A stretch of DNA of 64,000 nucleotides from Marinobacter bohaiensis (GCF_003258515.1 NZ_QGEH01000002.1:62001-126000); one strand, 5' to 3'; counted from the stretch's first letter, positions 40,273-50,379 are shown. The notes: generated by a model not told the origin, from the letters alone. Program-made: numbers and translations.

Positions 40273-43200
40273 TGCGGGCTCGCAGACGCATCCAGTTTTT
40301 CCGGCTGCCGTCGCTGCTCGCCATCGGGGTGCTGTTCACGCTGGCGCTGTTCGCCCTGTACCCGCGTCAGACCGTGTTCGAGGACATCCACTTTCTGGAG
40401 CAACCGGACGCCCTCTCCATTGCCTACCTGCACGTGCTGCTGCGCGCCGACCCCGACAACCCGTCGCTGCGCATCAACCTGGGGCACATGCTGCGCAAGA
40501 CCGGGCAGGGCCGTGCAGCCGAGCGAGTCCTGAATCCGTTTCTCGAGAACGATCCCATTCCCTACAACGCCCTGTCCGATATCCTCCTGCTCCGCCAGCA
40601 ACGGGTGTACGAGGCGACCCGACCGGAAGACCGGGCAACCGCGCGGCGCCGGCTGTTCGAGACGCTGGAGCGGGTGCCGGATCAGCCCTACAGCTTTGAC
40701 GATAAAACGGCGTTGATCGATCCCGTCGAGGACGCGCTGAGTCTGGCCCAGGCCAGCCAGCTATGGCGCGACATGGCGCGTTTCGCACCGGAAGCCGGCG
40801 AGCGCCGCAAGATCGCCCGCCGGCTGGCCGAACTCCAGGAGGCCCAGGGCAAGCCCGGCGCCGCCGCCGGGACGCTGCTCGACAGCCTGCGGGAAGACGG
40901 CGCAGCCGACTCGGGGCCGATGGTCGATGACATTCTGCGACTGCAGCTGGCCGCCGGGCAGCCTCGCCAAGCGCTGTCCCTGTTCAAGTCGCAGCGCGCC
41001 ACGACTCCGATGGACACCGCCACGCTGGAACAGGGCATTGAGCTGGCCCGCTACGCCGGCGCCAACGACGACCGCCTGCGCTGGCTGCAACGCCTGGTGG
41101 ACCAGCAGCCCGATGACGTGCCTCTCCTGCGCGAACTGCTGACCGCGCAACTGGCCCAGGGTGACACCACCTCGGCACTGGCCACGGTCCGCCGCCTGCA
41201 GACACAGGCACCGGACCTGACGCCCGCAGACCGGACCCGGATGGCGCAAGTCCTGGACTGGAACAACCTTCCGGCCGAGGCCTTGCCGTACTGGTCCGAG
41301 CTGTATGTGGAGCACAACCAGCCGCAAGCACTGGAACGAGCGACCTCGACCGCCCGCAGCCTGTTCGACTGGGCCGCTCTGGAGAGGCTTCTGTCGCTCG
41401 CGGAAAATCGCGGTCACAGCAATCCCGACAGCTACCTCCTGCTCGCCGACAGCCGCATCCGGAACGGCGATATCGAGTCCGCCTTGCGGGTGCTCGACCG
41501 CGGTATCACCCGTTATCCGAAAGCCCCCGCGCTGCAGGAGCGCAAGCTGTCGCTGCTGCTCAACAGCCGGGATTTCAACGGTGCCATCGCCTACCTGGAA
41601 CAGCGCGATACCCTGAGCGACAAGCAGCGCCTGCAACTGGCACAGCTTTACTGGCGCACCCGACAGCCGGAAGCCGCCCTGGCCCACCTGGATTTCCAGC
41701 CGTCGGACCCGGGCATCCGCAACGACGTCACGTTCATGCGCCTGCGGCTGGGGCATTACCTCGGGCGACTGCGGGGGATCCGGGACGATTACCAGGCCAT
41801 GCTGGACCGCCTGGAAGACGAACCGCCGCAGGTTCAGGAGGAACTGTTGTCCCTGGCGATCCTGTTCGAAGACTACACCGCCGCCCGCCACATCAGTCGC
41901 GTGCGCTATGCCAGCACGAACGAGCCGCGCTACCTCGCCAACCAGGCGGAGTACGCGGCCGCCACCGGCGACTGGTCCGCCGCTACGGACGCGCTCGACG
42001 CCTGGGTCGACGCCTTCCCGAGCGCGACCAACCTCAACCGTTACTGGCAGCTGCGCGCCCTGACCTATCACCAGACCGGCCGTCTCGATCAAGCCGACCA
42101 GGCCTACCGGGAGGCCTACCGCCTTGCCCCCGACGACCTGAAAACCCTGGTCGGCTGGGGCTGGCTGATGCTCAGCGAACCTGAACGTTTCGGCGAGCGA
42201 CTGTCCCATATGCTCGCCCGCCTCGAGGCCCAGGGCGACCCCGAAACCTATCCGGTGCTGGCCTACGGCCACAGTGCTCTGGGCCATCCCGAACAGGCCC
42301 GGGCATGGTTCCTGCGCGGGTTGGACGGGCATCGGGCGGAACCCGAATGGCTGCTGTCCACGGCCCGGGTGCTGGAACTCACCGGCCGGGAACGGCAGGC
42401 AGAAGCATTACGGGCGAGCATCGACCCCGGCCGGATCACCGACGCCAACACCCGGGTCGCCTATTACCGGGCCCGCGGACTGGACCGCCTGGCCCTGACG
42501 GTCCTCGGTCGTGCCGCCACCGACACCGATCAACGGCAGATGGCACAGCAAGCCCTGGATGCCGGCCACGCCCTGCTGGCCGAAGCCTGGCTGGCGCAGT
42601 CGCGCGAGCCGGACGACAACGCGCTGCTGCATCCGGCCGACCTGACCCCGGCGCAACAACGACAGCGCCTGCTGGCCAACCTGGATACGTTGGAATCGGA
42701 CCGCGGCTCCGATCTGTCACGCTCGCGTCTGCGGGAAACCGTGGACCTTCACCGCGGAGCCCAGCGCTCAATTCAGACGGGCGTGGAACGCCTCGACCTG
42801 GGCAATTTCGCCGTGCGCCAGACCGGCATCAAGGGCCGCTACGCGTTGGACGAGGTCAGCGTCAGCGGGGCTGCCAGCCGGGTGGCGCCAGAATCCGCCG
42901 GGCGTCTCGCCGAGCGTCCCGACGCCGGCGCCGAGGGACGCCTGGGTCTGGCCTGGCAGGGCTCGCGCTGGGGGCTCCAGGTGGAGGCGGCCAGCCTGGC
43001 GCGGGACGAAGGGCCCTCGCCGGCCTTCTCCGTGGAAGGGGACTGGCAACCGGCGGACCGCTGGAGCCTGCAGGCGGGGCTGGAACACAACGCCCGCGCG
43101 CCCGACTCCGCCGAGGCCTGGTGGCTGCTCGGCCGCGATCGCCAGTCCCTGGCCGCCACCTACAGCCCGTTTTCACGGCTGGCCCTGACCGGGCGGGCGG

Positions 43201-43685
43201 AACGTCTGGCCTACCATTCCGCCGATGACGATTCGCTGGGTTCGGGCCACAGCCTCGAGTTCACCGCCGATTACACCCTGTTCCGCGAAGACCCCGCCAT
43301 GACCGTGACATTGGGCTACCAGCGACAGCAACTGGACCTGGAGCCGACCCTGCCGGCGAGCGTCAACGACGAACTGGACAGCCCCTTGCCGCCCTCAGCG
43401 CTGCTAACCGACGAATACGAACGCGTCGGCGCGCGCGTTCGCTGGTTTCACGGCGAGCCCCACAGCCTTTTCCGAAGTACCGCCTCGCCCCGGGGCTTCC
43501 TGGAAGTGGGCAGCGGCTATGTGATCTCCACGGATACCCCCGAGATCGGCCTGGGCGCGGGCCTGGGCTGGCGGCTGTTCGGGGACGACGAACTGGCCCT
43601 GTCCGCCCGCTGGGCGTCCGAAGGCATCGACGGCAGCGGTCGCGCCGACCTGAATCTAACCTATACCCTGTATCTGGACCGTTAA
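40272..43685 (+). CDS. pelB: PelB, TPR scaffold and outer-membrane porin
   Basis: A 1137-aa protein. An N-terminal membrane helix (LPSLLAIGVLFTLALFALY) anchors it, followed by a long array of TPR-like helical repeats (about residues 40-780; for example YLHVLLRADPDNPSLRINLG, and QADQAYREAYRLAPDDLKTL), and a C-terminal beta-barrel of about 350 residues ending LNLTYTLYLDR with alternating hydrophobic strands. In Pseudomonas PelB (1193 aa) the TPR part docks PelA and the barrel exports Pel. The ATG overlaps the pelA stop (TGATG), giving translational coupling; an in-frame GTG at 40263 is a less likely start. Confidence 0.93.
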   Translation: MRARRRIQFFRLPSLLAIGVLFTLALFALYPRQTVFEDIHFLEQPDALSIAYLHVLLRADPDNPSLRINLGHMLRKTGQGRAAERVLNPFLENDPIPYNALSDILLLRQQRVYEATRPEDRATARRRLFETLERVPDQPYSFDDKTALIDPVEDALSLAQASQLWRDMARFAPEAGERRKIARRLAELQEAQGKPGAAAGTLLDSLREDGAADSGPMVDDILRLQLAAGQPRQALSLFKSQRATTPMDTATLEQGIELARYAGANDDRLRWLQRLVDQQPDDVPLLRELLTAQLAQGDTTSALATVRRLQTQAPDLTPADRTRMAQVLDWNNLPAEALPYWSELYVEHNQPQALERATSTARSLFDWAALERLLSLAENRGHSNPDSYLLLADSRIRNGDIESALRVLDRGITRYPKAPALQERKLSLLLNSRDFNGAIAYLEQRDTLSDKQRLQLAQLYWRTRQPEAALAHLDFQPSDPGIRNDVTFMRLRLGHYLGRLRGIRDDYQAMLDRLEDEPPQVQEELLSLAILFEDYTAARHISRVRYASTNEPRYLANQAEYAAATGDWSAATDALDAWVDAFPSATNLNRYWQLRALTYHQTGRLDQADQAYREAYRLAPDDLKTLVGWGWLMLSEPERFGERLSHMLARLEAQGDPETYPVLAYGHSALGHPEQARAWFLRGLDGHRAEPEWLLSTARVLELTGRERQAEALRASIDPGRITDANTRVAYYRARGLDRLALTVLGRAATDTDQRQMAQQALDAGHALLAEAWLAQSREPDDNALLHPADLTPAQQRQRLLANLDTLESDRGSDLSRSRLRETVDLHRGAQRSIQTGVERLDLGNFAVRQTGIKGRYALDEVSVSGAASRVAPESAGRLAERPDAGAEGRLGLAWQGSRWGLQVEAASLARDEGPSPAFSVEGDWQPADRWSLQAGLEHNARAPDSAEAWWLLGRDRQSLAATYSPFSRLALTGRAERLAYHSADDDSLGSGHSLEFTADYTLFREDPAMTVTLGYQRQQLDLEPTLPASVNDELDSPLPPSALLTDEYERVGARVRWFHGEPHSLFRSTASPRGFLEVGSGYVISTDTPEIGLGAGLGWRLFGDDELALSARWASEGIDGSGRADLNLTYTLYLDR

Positions 43686-43695
43686 GGAGAATCCG

Positions 43696-44232
43696 ATGTT
43701 GCAACGTATCCCGCGCCTCCCCACCCTGCTGTTCGCCAGCCTGCTGGTGCTGAGTGGCTGCTCGGTGCTGCAGAGCGAAGACGGCCTGGCCATTCCGGCC
43801 GATAGCCGCCTGGCCGTGGTGCCCCTGATGAACCTGTCGCAAACCCCGCAGGCCGGCGAACAGGCCGCCAGCGTCCTCAGTGCGCTCCTGCGGGCCGAGG
43901 GCAGTCACAACACCACCTTGTTCCTGCCGCAGCAGCGCGACCCTCTGCTCTACGACAACAGCGAGCGTCGCCAGGAGGCCCTGGAGTCAGCCGAAGCCAG
44001 CGCGCCCGATTACCTGGTGACAGGCACCGTCGAGGAGTGGCGCTACAAGAGCGGTCTGGACGGGGAACCCGCCGTGGGTGTGACGCTGGAGATCCGCGAC
44101 GCTGACACCGAACGCCTGGTGTGGAGTGGCACCTCGGCACGCACCGGCTGGGGCCGGGAAAGCCTGAGCGTCGCTGCTCACAAGGTACTGGATGAATTGG
44201 TCGAGCGTATGCCGTTAACCAACAGGGACTGA
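43696..44232 (+). CDS. pelC: PelC, outer-membrane lipoprotein of the Pel exporter
   Basis: A 178-aa lipoprotein. The lipobox LSGC places the lipidated Cys at position 22; Ser at +2 predicts outer-membrane sorting. The mature part, starting SRLAVVPLMNLSQTPQAGEQAASVL and with DYLVTGTVEEWRYKSGL and EIRDADTERLVWSGTSAR, fits the PelC fold. In Paraburkholderia and Pseudomonas PelC forms a dodecameric ring on the inner face of the outer membrane that funnels the cationic polymer into the PelB pore. Only 10 nt separate it from pelB; GGAGA precedes the ATG. Confidence 0.93.
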   Translation: MLQRIPRLPTLLFASLLVLSGCSVLQSEDGLAIPADSRLAVVPLMNLSQTPQAGEQAASVLSALLRAEGSHNTTLFLPQQRDPLLYDNSERRQEALESAEASAPDYLVTGTVEEWRYKSGLDGEPAVGVTLEIRDADTERLVWSGTSARTGWGRESLSVAAHKVLDELVERMPLTNRD

Positions 44233-44239
44233 ACCGCCC

Positions 44240-45571
44240 ATGGTGGATACTTCGCTACAGAGCGCCCTCCGCCCGCAAGAAGCGAGCGATCTGCTGAAAT
44301 GGCTGGAAACACTGCTGATCACGTTGGCCTGCTTCGCGCTGGGGGCCTGGAGCCGCCCGGACGATCCGTTCTTCCTGACCGGTAATTTCCCCTGGCCGGT
44401 CATCGGTCCGTTGCTGGTGGCCCTGCGCTACGGCTTTTTCATGGCCCTGGCGGCTTCGCTGCTGCTTATTGGCGGATTGGGGATGTACCTGCGTTATCTG
44501 ACGGACGTGCCACAGCCCTATCCCTTCACCTGGGCCGCGGGGGTGCTCGCGGTGGTTCTGCTGGCCGGTGAATTCCGGGACTACTGGGAGCGACGCCGGT
44601 CCGAGCTGGCGGCGGCAAACGACTACCGCGACGGGCGGCTGGAGGAGTTCACTCGCAGCTATTACCTGCTCAAGGTATCCCACGACCGTCTCGAACAGCG
44701 GCTGGCGGGCAGCTCCCGCAGCCTGCGCGAAGCCTTGCGCCGCGTTTATTCGGAACTCGCCGCCGACAGCCACGCCGGCCTGACTCGGGATCGCGCCCAG
44801 GCGACACTCGCGTTGTTCGGCCACTACGGTCAGATACAGACCGCCGGGGTTTTCCCGGTGCGCCAGGGACGTCTCACCGCACAGGCCCTGGCATCCATCG
44901 GCGAATTCAAGCCGCTTTCCGGTAGCGACCCCCTGATCGAGCACGCCCTCCGGGAGCGCAAGCTGGTGTCGATACAGACGGAATACCACCGCCGCCAGGC
45001 CGAGCTCGACAGCCGCTTTCTCGCGGTGATTCCGCTGCTGACGTCCGATGGCGAGATCCTTGGCGTGGTCGCCGTCGAGGCGATGCCGTTTTTCTCGTTC
45101 GAGCCGCAGACGCTGCGCTTCCTGGCGATCCTGGCGGGCCATCTGGCCGACCAGTTGCAGGAGCAGGATCTCACGCCTGCGGGAGAAACGGAGGAACGGC
45201 GTCACTTCCGTCGTCAGTTGGCGCGAGTCGGACGCGACGCCGAGCGCTTCGACCTGCCAGCCTGTCTGCTGTGCTTCCGGGCCGACACGACGCTGACGTC
45301 GCGCCAGATCGTCGACCACATCAAAAGCGTGCGTCGTGGGCTGGATGTGCTCTACGAAGCCTCGGACAACCACGGGCTGCGCCTGGCGATCCTGATGCCG
45401 CTGACGGATGAACTGGGGCAGTCCGGCTACCTGCAACGGCTGGAGGACGGCGTCCGCGAGACCCTCGGGGTTCACCTCGCCGACTGGCTGGGCGCCCCAG
45501 CCAGTCACCAGGTAAGCGACCGCGCGACCGCCGAAAGCTGGCTGGAGGCCCATCTCGCCCATGGGCAGTAG
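44240..45571 (+). CDS. pelD: PelD, inner-membrane c-di-GMP receptor
   Basis: A 443-aa protein with four N-terminal membrane helices (about residues 22-112), a coiled coil, a GAF domain (about 165-315) and a degenerate GGDEF domain (about 325-430). In place of GGDEF the loop reads SDNHG, so it cannot synthesise c-di-GMP, but the I-site RxxD is intact as RGLD (Arg366-Asp369), almost the same position as Arg367/Asp370 in P. aeruginosa PelD. Binding of c-di-GMP there activates Pel synthesis. This makes the operon post-translationally responsive to cyclases such as the one at 9119. Confidence 0.94.
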   Translation: MVDTSLQSALRPQEASDLLKWLETLLITLACFALGAWSRPDDPFFLTGNFPWPVIGPLLVALRYGFFMALAASLLLIGGLGMYLRYLTDVPQPYPFTWAAGVLAVVLLAGEFRDYWERRRSELAAANDYRDGRLEEFTRSYYLLKVSHDRLEQRLAGSSRSLREALRRVYSELAADSHAGLTRDRAQATLALFGHYGQIQTAGVFPVRQGRLTAQALASIGEFKPLSGSDPLIEHALRERKLVSIQTEYHRRQAELDSRFLAVIPLLTSDGEILGVVAVEAMPFFSFEPQTLRFLAILAGHLADQLQEQDLTPAGETEERRHFRRQLARVGRDAERFDLPACLLCFRADTTLTSRQIVDHIKSVRRGLDVLYEASDNHGLRLAILMPLTDELGQSGYLQRLEDGVRETLGVHLADWLGAPASHQVSDRATAESWLEAHLAHGQ

Positions 45572-46547
45572 CGGACTCATCCTCCAGGCCCTGGCGGCCG
45601 AAGCCGCTGCGTTCGCCGGCCTGTTCTATCTGGACGACGGGCTGGCGCAGCTGGTCACCTATATGACGCTTCACGCCCTGGCCTGCGGCTTGCTGACGCC
45701 GGTGCTGCTGAGGCTCCTGCCGGCCCGCTACCGTGGCTCTCCCCGCCGGGCCGCCGCGTTCCTGTTCACCATTCAGTTCGCCATCCCTTTTATCGGCAGC
45801 CTGGGGGTGGCGCTGGGGGTATTGCTGGCGCTTTACCTGCCACGCTCCACCCGCGAGCTGCCCTGGCAGGAAATCGACATTCCCGAATTGCCGTACCGGC
45901 CCATCGATACCGAATTGCAGATGTTCTATTCCGAGGGCGGGCTGCAACAGGTCCTGCGTGACGCCGCCGACCCCGAGAAGCGTCTCAAGGCCCTGATCGC
46001 CACACGCCAGATGGACAGCCGGGAAGCCATCGTTATTCTGCGCCAGGCCCTGCGGGACAAGACGGACGATGTCCGCCTGCTGGCCTACTCCATGCTCGAA
46101 CAGAAGGAAAAGACGCTGTCTCACCAGATTATCCGTCTGCAGGATGCACTGCGGACCGCATCCGACGAGCAGGGCCTCATTCTCCAGCGGCGCCTGGCGC
46201 AGCTGTGGTGGGAAATGGCCTACCTCGGTCTCGCCCAGGGCGGGTTGCAGCGCCACTACCTGGAAAACGCACGGGCCACGCTGCTCCGCCTGGTCGACCG
46301 GCGCCCGAGGCATGGCGACTATCACCTGCTCGGCCGAGTCCACCTGCAACTCGGCCAACTCGACGACGCTCGCGCCGCCTTCGAGCAGGCACAGGCGCTG
46401 AACGCGCCCCCCGCGAAAATCCAGCCCTACCTGGCCGAAGTCGCCTTCCTGCAGCGGGATTTCGCCAACGTCCGACACCACCTGTCCGCCTGCCCGTCCA
46501 CCGAGCGGGATGCGGGCATCGAATCTCTCAAACAGGCCTGGTTGTAA
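45561..46547 (+). CDS. pelE: PelE, TPR-containing inner-membrane Pel protein
   Basis: A 328-aa protein. Two membrane helices near the N-terminus (about residues 30-95, including AFLFTIQFAIPFIGSLGVALGVLLALYL) are followed by a cytoplasmic helical domain with TPR repeats (HYLENARATLLRLVDRRPRH and GRVHLQLGQLDDARAAFEQA). In the Pel complex PelE bridges PelD, PelF and PelG at the inner membrane. It overlaps the end of pelD by 11 nt, consistent with translational coupling. Confidence 0.92.
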   Translation: MGSSGLILQALAAEAAAFAGLFYLDDGLAQLVTYMTLHALACGLLTPVLLRLLPARYRGSPRRAAAFLFTIQFAIPFIGSLGVALGVLLALYLPRSTRELPWQEIDIPELPYRPIDTELQMFYSEGGLQQVLRDAADPEKRLKALIATRQMDSREAIVILRQALRDKTDDVRLLAYSMLEQKEKTLSHQIIRLQDALRTASDEQGLILQRRLAQLWWEMAYLGLAQGGLQRHYLENARATLLRLVDRRPRHGDYHLLGRVHLQLGQLDDARAAFEQAQALNAPPAKIQPYLAEVAFLQRDFANVRHHLSACPSTERDAGIESLKQAWL

Positions 46548-46551
46548 GCGA

Positions 46552-48066
46552 ATGGAGAAACAAGCGCCTCCCGTCAAAGCCGACATTGCCCTCCTGCTGG
46601 AGGGCACCTATCCGTTCATCCGCGGCGGCGTCTCGTCCTGGGTCCACCAGATCATCCAGGGCCTGCCGGAGTACACCTTCGCGCTGATTTTCATGGGTGG
46701 CGAACGCAGTCATTACGGTGAGCAGCAGTACGAGCTACCGGCCAACGTGCGTCACCTGGAATGCCATTACCTGATGGACGGGCACAGCGAGCCCAAGCCC
46801 CGCCCCCGCAAGGGCAACCGCCAGGCGTTCGACGCCCAGCGCGACCTGCACGCGACCTTCCGTTCCGGCGAACCGGCCTCCCGGGAGATCATGCAGCGGG
46901 TGTTCGCCGATCTGGGCTCGTCGAAAGGCATCAGCTTCTCGGACTTCCTGCACAGCGAAGCCAGTTGGGAGATCATCGACGATTACTACCGTCGTTACTG
47001 CACCGAGCCCTCCTTCGTCGACTATTTCTGGTCGGTGCGGATCATGCACGCCCCGCTGTTCCAGCTGGCGCGCATCGCCCGGGAGATGCCGCAGGTCCGG
47101 ATGCTCCACTCGATTTCCACCGGTTACGCCGGTCTGCTGGGCGCCATGGTCAGCGAACAGCGCCAACTGCCGCTCGCGCTGTCGGAACACGGCATCTACA
47201 CCAAGGAACGTAAAATCGATCTGTCCCAGGCGCAATGGATTCACGATCCCGCCGATCAGGTCAGCGGCACGCTCAACGAGCAGGTGGGCTATATCCGCCA
47301 GCTGTGGATTCGTTTTTTCGAATCCATCGGGCGCATGACCTACCAGCAGGCCGACCCCATCGTGTCGCTGTACCAGGGCAACCAGGACCGGCAGCACGTC
47401 GACGGCGCCCCCACGGAACGCACACGGATCATCCCCAACGGCATCAACCCGCAACAGTTCGAACGCGCGCGAAAAGCCCGACCGGATCACGTGCCTCCGG
47501 TATTGGGGCTGGTCGGGCGAGTGGTGCCGATCAAGGACATCAAGACCTTCATTCGCGCCATGCGGACCGTGTGCGACCAGCGGCCCGACGCCGAAGGCTG
47601 GATCGTCGGCCCGGAAGACGAGGACGAGGCCTACGTGCGGGAATGCAAGGAGCTGGTTCAGAGCCTGGGGCTGGACAAGCGGGTGCGCTTCCTCGGTTTC
47701 CAGAATATCCAGGACATCCTGCCGCAGCTGGGCCTGATGGTGCTGACGTCCATTTCCGAGGCGTTGCCACTGGTGATCCTCGAAGCCCACGCGGCGGGGC
47801 TCCCGTGCCTGGCGACGGATGTGGGCTCGTGCCGGGAACTGCTGGAAGGCAACCAGCCCGAGGACCGGGCCCTGGGCGCCAGCGGGGCGGTGGTGCCCAT
47901 TGCCGATCCAGAAGCCACGGCGCGGGAGGCGGTGCGCCTGCTGGGTGACGAGCAGGCCTGGTACGCCGCCCAACGGGCCGGACTCGAACGCGTGGAACGC
48001 TACTACACGCTCGACAGCATGTTCGAGGCGTACCGCGACATCTACCGGAAAGGAACGACAGCATAA
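46552..48066 (+). CDS. pelF: PelF, Pel polymerising glycosyltransferase
   Basis: A 504-aa GT-B glycosyltransferase. It starts with the PelF hallmark DIALLLEGTYPFIRGGVSSW; the C-terminal half has GLVGRVVPIKDIKTFIRAM (donor-binding Arg/Lys region) and an EX7E motif ISEALPLVILEAHAAG (Glu403, Glu411), matching Glu405/Glu413 of Pseudomonas PelF. It uses UDP-GalNAc/UDP-GlcNAc in the cytoplasm to build Pel. It starts 4 nt after the pelE stop, and its stop overlaps the pelG start (TAATG). Confidence 0.95.
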   Translation: MEKQAPPVKADIALLLEGTYPFIRGGVSSWVHQIIQGLPEYTFALIFMGGERSHYGEQQYELPANVRHLECHYLMDGHSEPKPRPRKGNRQAFDAQRDLHATFRSGEPASREIMQRVFADLGSSKGISFSDFLHSEASWEIIDDYYRRYCTEPSFVDYFWSVRIMHAPLFQLARIAREMPQVRMLHSISTGYAGLLGAMVSEQRQLPLALSEHGIYTKERKIDLSQAQWIHDPADQVSGTLNEQVGYIRQLWIRFFESIGRMTYQQADPIVSLYQGNQDRQHVDGAPTERTRIIPNGINPQQFERARKARPDHVPPVLGLVGRVVPIKDIKTFIRAMRTVCDQRPDAEGWIVGPEDEDEAYVRECKELVQSLGLDKRVRFLGFQNIQDILPQLGLMVLTSISEALPLVILEAHAAGLPCLATDVGSCRELLEGNQPEDRALGASGAVVPIADPEATAREAVRLLGDEQAWYAAQRAGLERVERYYTLDSMFEAYRDIYRKGTTA

Positions 48067-49442
48067 TGGCCGGCATCGGTTTCGAGATTCGCCGCATCCT
48101 GCGACGCGAGAGCTTCCTCAACCTGATTGAAGCCTACGGGCTGGCGGGGATTATCAGCTCCGGCCCGTGGGTGCTGTCCGTCCTGGGGGTGATGGTCATC
48201 GGCATACTCAGCCTGTCGATGGCGGTCGATGATCGAGAAATCATCCAGTTTCTGGTTTCGGTGACCTACCTGATGGCGATCTCGCTGGTGGTTTCCGGGG
48301 TGTTCCAGCACGTTTTTACCCGCTGGGTCGCCGACCGCCTGTACGAGAAGAAAAACGAGTTGATCCTGCCCAACCTGATGGGGCTGATCTGGGTCACCAC
48401 CCTGATGGCCGGCGTCATCGGTGGCCTGGCCGTTGCCTTTCTGCTGGACGGCACCTCGACGATCTACCGGCTGCTTATGTTCGGCAACTTCGTGGTGCTG
48501 TGTAACCTGTGGCTGGTCACCATTTTCCTGTCCAGCATGAAATCCTATCGCCGCATCGTGATTCTCTTTGCGCTGGGCTACGCCACCGCGGTCGTGGCCG
48601 CCACCCGCCTGGCCGACTGGGGGCTGGAAGGTCTGTTGACCGGCATCCTGCTGGGCCACAGCCTGCTGTTCTTCAGTTTCTTCTATTCCATCATCCGCCA
48701 GTACCCCGGCGAGAGCTTCATCCGCTTCGACTTTATCCGTCGCCGCCAGATCTTCCCGTCGCTGATTCTCACCGGGTTGCTGTTCAACGCCGCGGTGTGG
48801 GCGGACAAGTTCATCTTCTGGTTCTACCCGCCCACCTCGCAGCCGATCATCGGCGAACTGCGGGCGTCGGTCATCTACGATCTCCCGATTTTCCTGGCCT
48901 ATCTGTCGATCATCCCCGGGATGGCGGTATTTCTCGTACGCATGGAAACCGATTTCGCCGAAGCCTATGACCGCTTCTACCGGGCCGTCCGCGAGGGCGA
49001 CACCCTGGCGCGCATCAATCAGTTCCGCGACGAGATGGTGCTCATCGCCCGCAACGGTATCTATGAAATTTTCAAGGTGCAGGGCCTGACCATCGTGGTC
49101 CTGTTCCTCTGGAGCGAAGACATCCTCTCGGCCATTGGCATCTCTCCGCTCTATCTGGCGCTGTTCCGCATCGACCTGGTGGCGGTAGGCATCCAGCTGT
49201 TGCTGCTCGCTATCCAGAACGTGCTGTTCTACCTCGATGCACGCGGGGTCAACGTCGCGCTTTGCAGCCTGTTCTTCTTCGGCAACATTGCCTTCACCCT
49301 GCTGACGCTGGAACTGGGTGCGTCGTTTTACGGCTACGGCTTCGCCGGGGGCGCCCTGCTGGCGGTTCTGGGCGGGCTGTTCCTGTTGTCACGCAAATTC
49401 GACCGACTCGAGTACGAGACCTTCATGTTGCAGGGACGCTAG
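48066..49442 (+). CDS. pelG: PelG, inner-membrane Pel transporter
   Basis: A 458-aa polytopic protein with twelve predicted transmembrane helices, a Wzx/MATE-type flippase relative. MAGIGFEIRRILRRESFLNLIEAYGLAG is the conserved PelG N-terminus; the family's WADKFIFWFYPPTS and VIYDLPIFLAYLSIIPGMA blocks are present. It moves the growing polymer across the inner membrane with PelD, PelE and PelF. It is the last gene of the operon; the 62 nt before the convergent plsC-like gene contain no strong hairpin. Confidence 0.95.
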   Translation: MAGIGFEIRRILRRESFLNLIEAYGLAGIISSGPWVLSVLGVMVIGILSLSMAVDDREIIQFLVSVTYLMAISLVVSGVFQHVFTRWVADRLYEKKNELILPNLMGLIWVTTLMAGVIGGLAVAFLLDGTSTIYRLLMFGNFVVLCNLWLVTIFLSSMKSYRRIVILFALGYATAVVAATRLADWGLEGLLTGILLGHSLLFFSFFYSIIRQYPGESFIRFDFIRRRQIFPSLILTGLLFNAAVWADKFIFWFYPPTSQPIIGELRASVIYDLPIFLAYLSIIPGMAVFLVRMETDFAEAYDRFYRAVREGDTLARINQFRDEMVLIARNGIYEIFKVQGLTIVVLFLWSEDILSAIGISPLYLALFRIDLVAVGIQLLLLAIQNVLFYLDARGVNVALCSLFFFGNIAFTLLTLELGASFYGYGFAGGALLAVLGGLFLLSRKFDRLEYETFMLQGR

Positions 49443-49504
49443 TAATCCACCGAAGGACGGAGACCCGGAACACCTTGAGAGCAGGACGCGGTCGCGGTCG
49501 GATC

Positions 49505-50242
49505 TCAACCGGACGGGACATGAGTCGCTTTCCGGGCCCGCTCGGGCAGCGGCAAACGGCTGGCGATCCGTTCCCGGGTTTCGTCCATCAGCTCATCCAG
49601 TTCCAGGTCGTCGGTGGGAATCGGCGGGTGCACCACCACCTCGATGGTACCGGGCCGAAACGCGCCGGTGCCCTTGGGCAGACAGTCGTGGGAGCCGCGA
49701 ATGGTGATCGGCAGGATCGGCAGTTGACTGTCCTTGGCGATCACGAAGCCACCCTTCTTGAACGGCAGCAACTGACCATCCCAGCTGCGGGTGCCTTCCG
49801 GAAACAGCAACACGCCGGTGCCGTCCGGTAACTGCCCGACCGCCTCGCGAATACTCTGCATGGCGTCACTGCCTTTGGAACGGTCGATGAACAGGTTGCG
49901 GGAGGCCTCCAGCGCCAGTCCGAACAGCGGCACCTTGCGCAGCTCCTTCTTGATCACCCAGCGATACTGGATCCTCAGAGCCAACACCAGAGCCGGCGGG
50001 TCCAGATACGAGGCGTGATTGCTGAGAATGACGTAGCGCTGGCCCGGTTCGATGTTCTCAAGCCCAGTCACACGCAGGCGTACACCCACCATCTTGAACA
50101 GCACCCATGCATAAACCTGGGTGCCGTGAAACGCCATATCGCCACGCCGGCCCAGCAGTGCGGCCAGGACAATCGGCAGGAAGAGCACTAGAGTCAGGGC
50201 AATGGCCCAGAAAAAAATCCAGACTGTTTTCAGGGCTTTCAT
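49505..50242 (-). CDS. 1-acylglycerol-3-phosphate acyltransferase (PlsC-like)
   Basis: A 245-aa membrane-associated acyltransferase. Residues 5-30 form a membrane helix; the catalytic NHASYLD motif (His76, Asp81) is HX4D, and FPEGTRS (147-152) is the substrate-phosphate motif; PITIRGSHDCLP is the fourth block. It probably acylates lysophosphatidate at sn-2 in phospholipid synthesis. The ATG at 50242 is chosen; the longer frame to 50278 lacks a binding site. It is convergent with pelG, so not part of the pel operon. Other PlsC paralogues with different acceptors (for example ornithine-lipid OlsA) cannot be excluded. Confidence 0.87.
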   Translation of the reverse strand: MKALKTVWIFFWAIALTLVLFLPIVLAALLGRRGDMAFHGTQVYAWVLFKMVGVRLRVTGLENIEPGQRYVILSNHASYLDPPALVLALRIQYRWVIKKELRKVPLFGLALEASRNLFIDRSKGSDAMQSIREAVGQLPDGTGVLLFPEGTRSWDGQLLPFKKGGFVIAKDSQLPILPITIRGSHDCLPKGTGAFRPGTIEVVVHPPIPTDDLELDELMDETRERIASRLPLPERARKATHVPSG

Positions 50243-50379
50243 GGAATACGTCTGTCCTTGGCATCCACAACCGGTCACGACTTCATCATACCTTCATGGC
50301 CGTGTCACGGATCACCGGCAGCCTGATTGTGGCCTTATCGCAAAGTCAGTTCACTAATAATTCGTAAAAGGATCTTACT

